From: Chloroflexota bacterium
GTDB lineage: Bacteria > Chloroflexota > Anaerolineae > UBA4142
Assembly: GCA_016208315.1 (NCBI GenBank)
Contig: JACQYF010000010.1
Location: 1 to 64,000, forward strand
Length of the DNA: 64,000 nt
Reading direction: 5' to 3'
The notes under the pieces were generated by a model. It searched no databases, had not been told where the DNA came from, and was given only the letters and a program-made list of their open reading frames with translations. The position numbers were made by a program, and so were the translations under genes. Position 1 is the stretch's first letter, and each line of letters begins with the position of its first letter. Positions 58,835-64,000 of the stretch are shown one piece after another.

Positions 58835-59598
58835 AGTTCTTCCAGCCGTTCTCGAAATTCCTCCAGCTCAATCTCGACAACCTCCGCATCGAACACCTCC
58901 GCGAACCGGTCGGCGACGCAGCGGCGTACGGCTTGCATATCCACCGGTCGCCGGAGCACGCGCGCCATCGAGGTTACCGCTTTGTCGGAAATGCCGCACG
59001 GAACGATGAGATCGAAATGGGTCATGTTGGGGTCCACGTTGAGCGCAAAACCGTGGTAGGTGATCCAGTTCTCGATCCGCGCGCCAATTTGCGCGATCTT
59101 TGCCTCACCCCCCCCTCCCCCCTCTCCTGAACCTGAACTTCGGTTCAGGAGAGGGGGGAGGGGGAGCGAGGGAGAGGGGGGTGAGGCATCCACCCACACG
59201 CCGATCAGTTTTTCGATCAGTCGCCCCTGAATTCCGAAATCGGCCAGCGCGCGGACTAGCATCTCTTCCATCAAGCGCACGAACCAGCCGACGTCCTGGC
59301 GAAAATTCCGCAAATCCAAAATGGGGTAGCCGACGAGTTGGTTCGGGCCGTGATACGTCACATCGCCGCCCCGCTCGACGCGATAGACTTCGATCCCTTG
59401 CTGCTCCAAAAACTCACGCGAGGCGAGAATGTTGGCATCTTGCGCGTTGCGTCCGAGGGTAAAGACCGGGGGATGTTCGAGGAGCAAGAGCGTATCGTTC
59501 AGGGCCCCGCGCTTGCGTGCCTCGACGATGCGATGCTGTAGCGCCAGCGCCTCGCCGTAGGGGACGGTATCGAAATTGACAAGCCAAACCGAATTCAT
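58831..59598 (-). CDS. lipB: Octanoyl-[ACP]:protein N-octanoyltransferase LipB
   Basis: 255 residues. VFTLGRNAQ (about 49-57), RGGDVTYHGPNQLVGYPILDL (about 79-99, the LipB signature) and the catalytic PCGISDKAVTSM (Cys about 200, then Lys). It transfers octanoate from ACP to lipoyl domains. Residues about 137-165 are a Pro/Ser then Gly/Glu-rich stretch encoded by a palindromic insertion. E. coli LipB (213 residues) lacks it, which explains the extra length. Confidence 0.9.
   Translation of the reverse strand: MNSVWLVNFDTVPYGEALALQHRIVEARKRGALNDTLLLLEHPPVFTLGRNAQDANILASREFLEQQGIEVYRVERGGDVTYHGPNQLVGYPILDLRNFRQDVGWFVRLMEEMLVRALADFGIQGRLIEKLIGVWVDASPPSPSLPLPPLLNRSSGSGEGGGGGEAKIAQIGARIENWITYHGFALNVDPNMTHFDLIVPCGISDKAVTSMARVLRRPVDMQAVRRCVADRFAEVFDAEVVEIELEEFRERLEEL
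59102..59187. repeat. In-frame palindromic element inside lipB
   Basis: 86 bp bounded by GCCTCACC and GGTGAGGC, with CTCTCCTGAACCTGAAC facing GGTTCAGGAGAG. The same ends and centre as the element in yqeC-mocA (12242-12326), so they are copies of one family. Confidence 0.9.
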
Positions 59599-59666
59599 TT
59601 CAGATTTCAGATTTCAGATTTCAGATTGTTCGATCTACGATCTGCAATTTGCAATCTGAAATCATA
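59597..59666. repeat. ATTTCAG tandem/inverted tract between DUF2203 gene and lipB
   Basis: Four copies of ATTTCAG (59597-59628) facing GCAATTTGCAATCTGAAATC. It overlaps the lipB start and the end of the DUF2203 gene. Confidence 0.8.
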
Positions 59667-60033
59667 GGGGTTGTCTCCCCGCAAACCCGGACTCGAGGTC
59701 GTGCCAGAAGCGGACGCGGTCTTCGCCGCGTTTCCAACAGAGATAGATGAGTTGGTCGCCGCGATACGACGGAAAATCTACCAGCCCTTGATCCAGGTCT
59801 TTCAACTCAATGCCGAATTCTTGCAGCGTGCTGAGGCACGCGTTGAAGCGCTGAAGCAGGAGGATGTACTCGCTGCTCGTTTTGTTGCCGCCGTTGCCGC
59901 TCGCGCGCCGCAGCACGGATTCCAGACTGGCGCCGCTCGCGACGATTTGGTCCCGGACGTGGGTCATTTCGTCCAGCAACTGTTCGACCTGTGGGATGAG
60001 CGCGTTCGCTTGCTCAAGCGTAAAGGTCTTCAT
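59662..60033 (-). CDS. DUF2203-family protein
   Basis: 123 residues beginning MKTFTLEQANALIPQVE, the start pattern of DUF2203. Two long helices, then GIELKDLDQGLVDFPS and a C-terminal W-K-x-GE-x-R-V-x-FWH block (about 100-113), also typical. Function unknown. It follows the peroxiredoxin by 19 bp on the same strand. Confidence 0.8.
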   Translation of the reverse strand: MKTFTLEQANALIPQVEQLLDEMTHVRDQIVASGASLESVLRRASGNGGNKTSSEYILLLQRFNACLSTLQEFGIELKDLDQGLVDFPSYRGDQLIYLCWKRGEDRVRFWHDLESGFAGRQPL

Positions 60034-60052
60034 GGCAGTCAACCAGTTTCCC

Positions 60053-60547
60053 TCATTCCAGTTTTCTCAGTTCCGCCAGCAGTTCGGCATTGTCCGGCAA
60101 GATGCCCGGCTCAAAGTGTTTGATCCAGCGGATGATGCCTTGTTTATCCACCACGAAAATCGCGCGGTCGGAGCGTCCTAACTTGGCATTAAAGATGCCA
60201 TACTGGAGCGCGGCCTCACCGTGCGGCCAGAAATCCGAGACCAAAGGATACGAAATGCCGCCCAGCGATTTGCCCCACGCCTGTTTCGACGCGATCGGAT
60301 CGCAACTGATAGCCAAGACTTGGCTATTCACGCCTTCGAATTCGGCGCTCTGCGCTTCGTAAGAAGGAATCTGGCGGTCTCAGGTCGCGGTGAACGCAAA
60401 GGGGTGAAAGGCGAGCACCACGTTTTTCTTGCCACGATAGTCGCTCAGGCGCACATCCAGGCGGTAGACTTCGGGCTTGGTGACGACGCCTTGGAGCGCC
60501 AGTTCGGGCGCCACGTCGCCCACGTTGAGTTCGACTTTGTCGGCCAT
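60053..60547 (-). CDS. Peroxiredoxin with in-frame UGA at the peroxidatic cysteine (PrxU-type selenoprotein candidate)
   Basis: 165 codons from ATG 60547 (AGGAG 6 nt upstream) to the stop at 60053, in one frame except TGA at 60380-60382, codon 56. The flanks read PFAFTAT-UGA-DRQIPSYEAQSAEF, which aligns with the family's peroxidatic motif FTxxCTxQIPxYE, so the UGA falls exactly on the catalytic Cys. Downstream: SYPLVSDFWPHGEAALQYGIF and AIFVVDKQGIIRWI, the AhpC/TSA fold. A 4-bp hairpin GCGC-AGA-GCGC (60345-60355) lies 24 nt after the UGA with a G in its loop. It follows cobO by 9 bp. It would reduce peroxides with selenocysteine. An inactivating mutation at precisely this codon is the less likely alternative. 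Confidence 0.85.
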
Positions 60548-60556
60548 TGTGACTCC

Positions 60557-61099
60557 TCAAAAATCAATTCCCTTTTGCGCGAAAATCCCCTTTTGATACG
60601 GATGCTTGATCTCGCGCATCTCGGTGACGATGTCGGCGCGCTCGACGAGTTCCGGCGGCGCGCCGCGGCCCGTGAGCACGACATTAAAGTCCGGCGGTTT
60701 GGCGTCGAGGAAATCGAGCACGGCGTCCAGCGGCAGCAGATCCGTGCTGATCGAATTGTTCACTTCGTCCAGAATCAAGAGGTCGTACGCGCCCGAGAGC
60801 ATCTTGTCGCGCGCGAATTGCAGCGCGGCGAGCGCGGCCTCGCGATGCTGCTCTTCGGTGTAATGGTCGTCGAGGATGCGATAAAAGCCCTTGCCCATTG
60901 GGACAATTTCAAAATCGGGCGCGAGACGCTTGGCGGTGTCGAGTTCGGCGTAATGCCAGGTGCCTTTCATAAATTGCACCATCAGCACTTTCCACCCGCG
61001 TCCCACAGCGCGAAATGCCATACCGAGCGCCGCGGTCGTCTTGCCTTTACCGTCGCCGGTGTAGACGATGACAAAGCCGTGCTTGCCTTTTTCTTTCAT
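60557..61099 (-). CDS. cobO: Cob(I)alamin adenosyltransferase, CobO/BtuR type
   Basis: 180 residues: P loop YTGDGKGKTTAALG (about 13-26), VQFMKG (about 41-46) and the DLLILDEVNNSI block (about 104-115). It makes adenosylcobalamin from cob(I)alamin and ATP. It is upstream of the peroxiredoxin gene with a 9-bp gap. Confidence 0.92.
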   Translation of the reverse strand: MKEKGKHGFVIVYTGDGKGKTTAALGMAFRAVGRGWKVLMVQFMKGTWHYAELDTAKRLAPDFEIVPMGKGFYRILDDHYTEEQHREAALAALQFARDKMLSGAYDLLILDEVNNSISTDLLPLDAVLDFLDAKPPDFNVVLTGRGAPPELVERADIVTEMREIKHPYQKGIFAQKGIDF

Positions 61100-61110
61100 G
61101 GTTTATTGTG

Positions 61111-61188
61111 GGACAAATTGTCGAAGATCCCCGAAATTCAAAGACCCTGAGCGAAGCGAATGGGGAAATGGAGGGGAGCAATTTGTCC
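61111..61188. repeat. Inverted repeat GGACAAATTG / CAATTTGTCC
   Basis: 10-bp perfect arms at 61111-61120 and 61179-61188 enclose about 58 bp between folB and cobO. The right arm meets the folB stop codon. Confidence 0.65.
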
Positions 61189-61547
61189 TACCGCTGCCGA
61201 TAAATTTCGACACCCGCGTAATCAATAATCCCCGCGGTGGGCGGCGGTTCTTTTCTCACGCGCACGAAAACCGCGTCCGCAGGGAAGCGAGCGAGCAACG
61301 TCTGCGCGATGGTTTCGGCGAGCGTCTCGACTAGGTGAAAGGACCGGCCCTCGACGATTTCGCGCACCGCGCGGTACACCTCGGAGTAACTAATGGTGTC
61401 GGCGAGGTTATCGCTCGCGCCCGCGCGCGCCAGATCGCGTGCCAGTTCCACATCCACGACGAACCGCCCGCCGATCTTGCGCTCTTCGTCGCTCACGCCG
61501 TGGCGGGCAAAAAAATGTGCGCCCGTCAACAATACCTTGTCTGTCAT
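61188..61547 (-). CDS. folB: Dihydroneopterin aldolase
   Basis: 119 residues of FolB: FFARHGVSDEERKIGGRFVVDVEL (about 12-35, containing the conserved HGV and E), DTISYSEVYRAV (about 49-60) and the C-terminal ETIAQTLL and VRVRKEPPP blocks (Lys near 101). It splits dihydroneopterin in folate synthesis. No other folate gene is nearby. Confidence 0.92.
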   Translation of the reverse strand: MTDKVLLTGAHFFARHGVSDEERKIGGRFVVDVELARDLARAGASDNLADTISYSEVYRAVREIVEGRSFHLVETLAETIAQTLLARFPADAVFVRVRKEPPPTAGIIDYAGVEIYRQR

Positions 61548-61560
61548 TCTTCAATAAGAG

Positions 61561-61637
61561 AGGTAGTTAGGTGGTTAGGTGGTTCGGTGGTTCGGACAAA
61601 CTACCCAACAACCCAACAACCCAACCACCTAACCACC
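61561..61637. repeat. Inverted GGTTAGGTGGTT tract
   Basis: Left: AGTTAGGTGGTTAGGTGGTT; right: AACAACCCAACCACCTAACC. It separates folB from the divergent ABC transporter operon and lies 33 bp before the operon's promoter. Confidence 0.88.
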
Positions 61638-61669
61638 GGATGTGGAGATTCTAGCAGTTATGATGGAGG

Positions 61670-61698
61670 TTGTCAAACGGTTTGGTTTCAGGTATAAT
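61670..61698 (+). promoter_or_regulatory. Predicted promoter of the sugar ABC transporter operon
   Basis: TTGTCA (61670-61675), 17 bp, TATAAT (61693-61698). About 82 nt of leader precede the ATG at 61788; I see no clear operator in it. Confidence 0.7.
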
Positions 61699-61787
61699 CA
61701 AAACAGAATTCCCCATCCCCTGCGACTCTCACGTCGAATACGATGCTGCTTGTGTGGGTCGGCGACCTCATTGCGGAGAAATCTCGG

Positions 61788-62810
61788 ATGACCGAATCGC
61801 TTTCTGCAGTCCCAAAGACCCAAGCGCGTGTGGCGGCGCAAACTCGCATCTCCAAGCGCGCGCGCTATGATTGGATTGCGTACGTCTATCTGCTTCCGGC
61901 CCTGATCATTCTCACCGTCTTTCACATTCTCCCCGCGTTTTATGCGCTCTGGATCAGCACGCAAGGCGGTCGCGTCCGCACGTTCCGTTTCATCGCCCTG
62001 GAGAATTACACGAACGCTCTCGCCGCGCCCGAGTTCTGGGGCGCGCTGCAAAACACGGTCTTTTACGTCCTCGGGACCGTCCCGGTCACATTAGGTCTTG
62101 GACTGATGGTTGCCTACCTGCTGTTCCAAAAGATCCGCGGCCGCGGCATCTATCGCACGATCTATTTTATGCCGCACGTCATTTCCGCCGTGGCATCGGC
62201 GATTGTGTGGGCCTGGGTGTTCAATCCGACCGGCGGGGCGGCCAATCGTCTGCTACAATTGGTGGGAATACCCGCGCAGCAATGGCTCCTGGAATCTGAT
62301 GGCGTGTTCAAAGTCATCGGGCTTGGCTTGGGCGCGCAAGTGCCCAATTGGGCGCAGGGGCCGAGTCTCGCGCTCGTCGCGGTGATGATCTTTGCGATCT
62401 GGCAGGCGCTTGGCTTTGATGTGATCATCTTTCTCGCCGGCTTGACCAATATCAATCCTGAGTTGTACGAAGCGGGGCGCATTGACGGCGCGAATGGCTG
62501 GCAATTGTTCCGCCACATCACAATCCCGCTGCTGCTGCCGACGATTTTCTTTCTGCTGGTCATTTCGATCATCGGTTCCTTCCAGGCGTTTAATCACATT
62601 TACACGATGAATATCGCGGCCTCGCAGCCGCTGGGCGGCCCGCTGGGAACGACTCGCACGGTCAGCATCTACATGTTCGATCAACTTTACAGCCAAAACC
62701 GCGCCGGCTATGCCACGGCCATCGCGGTCGTCCTCTCGCTCATCATCTTCGCGCTCACCCTCGTCCAATTCCGGTTCTTCGAGCGCGGCGGTCGGGAGGA
62801 GCAACAATGA
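61788..62810 (+). CDS. Carbohydrate ABC transporter permease (MalF/UgpA type)
   Basis: 340 residues, six membrane helices, and the permease EAA loop YEAGRIDGANGWQLFRHITIPLLLPT (about 225-250). It forms the import channel with the next gene. The start at 61788 (MTESLSA) has GGAG upstream. The sugar is unknown. Confidence 0.9.
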   Translation: MTESLSAVPKTQARVAAQTRISKRARYDWIAYVYLLPALIILTVFHILPAFYALWISTQGGRVRTFRFIALENYTNALAAPEFWGALQNTVFYVLGTVPVTLGLGLMVAYLLFQKIRGRGIYRTIYFMPHVISAVASAIVWAWVFNPTGGAANRLLQLVGIPAQQWLLESDGVFKVIGLGLGAQVPNWAQGPSLALVAVMIFAIWQALGFDVIIFLAGLTNINPELYEAGRIDGANGWQLFRHITIPLLLPTIFFLLVISIIGSFQAFNHIYTMNIAASQPLGGPLGTTRTVSIYMFDQLYSQNRAGYATAIAVVLSLIIFALTLVQFRFFERGGREEQQ

Positions 62811-63763
62811 ACCGCGATAGATTTTGGAAAGAGCTAACTAACTTTGCGATCCATTTCGTCCTGATCTCCGGCGCGCTCTTTATGCTCTTTCCATTCGCGT
62901 GGATGCTCCTCGGCTCGCTCCAATCGTTCAGCGAGACGACCACCGCGGCCTTTCTGCCCGAGACGCCGCTCTGGTCGAATTACGGCGACGCCATCCGCGC
63001 GATGAACGGCACCAAGCCGTGCGAGTTCAATCCGACCCAACCCTTCGACATTCTAAGCCGCGAAAAAGGGTGCATGCTCGTCCGCTACTTTTTCAACACG
63101 ATCGTGATGGGCTTGGGAACCGTACTCGGCGTGCTGACGACCGGCACGCTGGCGGGTTATGCCTTTGCGCGTTTGCGTTTCCCCGGCCGAGAAATGCTGT
63201 TCAAGGTTCTGCTGGCGACGATGATGATCCCCGGCGAACTCACCCTGATTCCTAACTATGTCTTTATGGTCTGGTTCCCCACGCCCGAATCCTGGATTGC
63301 GACGACGTTGAATTTGCCGGGGGCCGAGGCGCACAACTGGATAGATTCGTACTACGCGCTCATCATCCCGTGGATCGCCACCGTGTTCAGTATCTTTCTC
63401 TTTCGCCAATTCTTCCGCGGTATTCCGAACGAACTCTTCGACGCCGCGCTGCTCGACGGCGCGACGCACTCGCGTTTTCTCGTCAGCGTTGTTCTGCCGT
63501 TGTCGAAACCGGTCCTCATCACGAGCGCGCTCCTCACTTTTCTCGGAACGTGGAATGCGTTGATGTGGCCCCTGCTCGTGACGAATGCGCCGGAGATGCG
63601 GCCCATTCAAGTTGGCCTGCGCTCGCTCATCACCGAAGCCGGGACGCAGACGCAACTGTTGCTGGCGGGCGCGACCGTCACCATCATTCCCATCATCATT
63701 CTTTACTTGTTCTTGCAGCGTTGGTTCGTCGAAGGAATTGCCAACATCGGCATACGCGGCTGA
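62807..63763 (+). CDS. Carbohydrate ABC transporter permease (MalG/UgpE type)
   Basis: 318 residues, six helices, EAA loop FDAALLDGATHSRFLVSVVLPLSKPV (about 210-235). The start overlaps the previous stop as ATGA. An insertion of about 40 residues after helix 1 (PCEFNPTQPFDILSREKGCML) with two cysteines is longer than usual. Partner of the preceding permease. Confidence 0.9.
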   Translation: MNRDRFWKELTNFAIHFVLISGALFMLFPFAWMLLGSLQSFSETTTAAFLPETPLWSNYGDAIRAMNGTKPCEFNPTQPFDILSREKGCMLVRYFFNTIVMGLGTVLGVLTTGTLAGYAFARLRFPGREMLFKVLLATMMIPGELTLIPNYVFMVWFPTPESWIATTLNLPGAEAHNWIDSYYALIIPWIATVFSIFLFRQFFRGIPNELFDAALLDGATHSRFLVSVVLPLSKPVLITSALLTFLGTWNALMWPLLVTNAPEMRPIQVGLRSLITEAGTQTQLLLAGATVTIIPIIILYLFLQRWFVEGIANIGIRG

Positions 63764-63823
63764 GGGAGTATGGGAGTGTGGGAGTGCGGGCGTATCTCCC
63801 ATACTCCCATACCCCCACACTCG
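63763..63823. repeat. Inverted GGGAGTATGGGAGTGTG tract
   Basis: Left arm of GGGAGTGTG units faces CATACTCCCATACCCCCACAC across a 12-nt centre, between the second permease and the binding-protein gene. An RNA hairpin here could limit permease and favour binding-protein mRNA. Confidence 0.85.
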
Positions 63824-63859
63824 AACGCCCAAAAATCTCTTGAGGAGGAGAAGCAACAA

Positions 63860-64000
63860 ATGAAAGTCAAGTCCATGTTCCTGCTAACTTTGCTCGTGCT
63901 CGTCGTGCTCGCGGCGTGCGCGCCCGCGCCCACGTCGGTCCCGCCGACCGCGGCTCCGGTGGCCACCGCGGTTCCACCGACGAAAGCGCCCGAGCCGACC
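63860..64000 (+). CDS. Lipoprotein, start of the ABC substrate-binding protein (cut by window end)
   Basis: The first 47 codons: a signal peptide with lipobox (LAAC, about residue 20), then a Pro/Thr/Ala-rich linker. AGGAGGAG lies about 9 nt upstream. By position after two permeases it should be the sugar-binding protein, though the ligand domain is outside the window. Confidence 0.75.
   Translation, partial: MKVKSMFLLTLLVLVVLAACAPAPTSVPPTAAPVATAVPPTKAPEPT

Overview
This is a GC-rich bacterial chromosome segment, most likely from a member of the Chloroflexota (Anaerolineae-like). The assignment is by protein character: multi-TM proteins with C-terminal beta domains, a PA14/golvesin secreted protein, quinone-linked Fe-S/NrfD modules, Ala/Pro/Thr-rich lipoproteins, and intergenic palindromes of a kind I associate with that phylum. 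No rRNA is present. One tRNA (Thr, CGU) was found.

Layout. 1-3.0 kb: a decayed C5 methyltransferase next to a restriction endonuclease and an amino-methyltransferase. 3-12 kb: DinB, a Clp-fold membrane protease, a secreted PA14 protein, TrmO and two tandem paralogous giant membrane proteins. 12-18 kb: a YqeC-MocA molybdenum/selenium hydroxylase maturation fusion, an AlkZ-like protein, a SpoIID-like protein, a VapBC-like pair, a phosphoglycerate-mutase-like enzyme and a flavin reductase. 18-24 kb: lipid kinase, SAM hydrolase/hydroxide adenosyltransferase, and the CIRCE-controlled hrcA-grpE-dnaK operon. 24-33 kb: a Gfo/Idh/MocA dehydrogenase, a LysR regulator and, divergent from it, a thiosulfate/polysulfide-reductase-like molybdoenzyme operon (catalytic, four-cluster Fe-S and NrfD subunits) ending in a lipoprotein with four active rhodanese domains. 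33-40 kb: a secreted subtilase, then a metal operon (broken DtxR repressor, multicopper oxidase, ZIP, NRAMP, universal stress protein). 40-49 kb: dnaJ-prmA-rsmE-trxB, a TIR-FGE fusion, and a two-component system. 49-53 kb: a second quinone-linked module (HybB-like, HybA-like and two tiny membrane proteins) with no catalytic subunit in view. 53-64 kb: tRNA-Thr, GrpB, an MFS transporter, lysA, a peptide-binding lipoprotein, lipB, a peroxiredoxin, cobO, folB and the start of a sugar ABC transporter.

Two themes stand out. First, selenium. The peroxiredoxin at 60053-60547 has an in-frame UGA exactly at the peroxidatic cysteine, so it is a PrxU-type selenoprotein candidate. The molybdoenzyme at 26858-29155 is otherwise one intact 766-codon frame with a UGA at 28061. 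That UGA is followed at SECIS distance by a hairpin whose apical part, GCAGGUCUGC, matches my recollection of the E. coli fdhF SECIS. YqeC, a protein tied to selenium-dependent hydroxylases, is also encoded here.

Second, repeats. Almost every intergenic gap carries a tract of 7-10 bp degenerate units, different at each locus and usually facing its own reverse complement. Several palindromic elements are also inserted in frame inside otherwise normal enzymes (YqeC-MocA, SAM adenosyltransferase, NrfD, MFS, LysA, LipB), and others have moved into signal peptides, start codons and C termini. At least three genes look broken (C5 methyltransferase, DtxR, four-helix-bundle protein).
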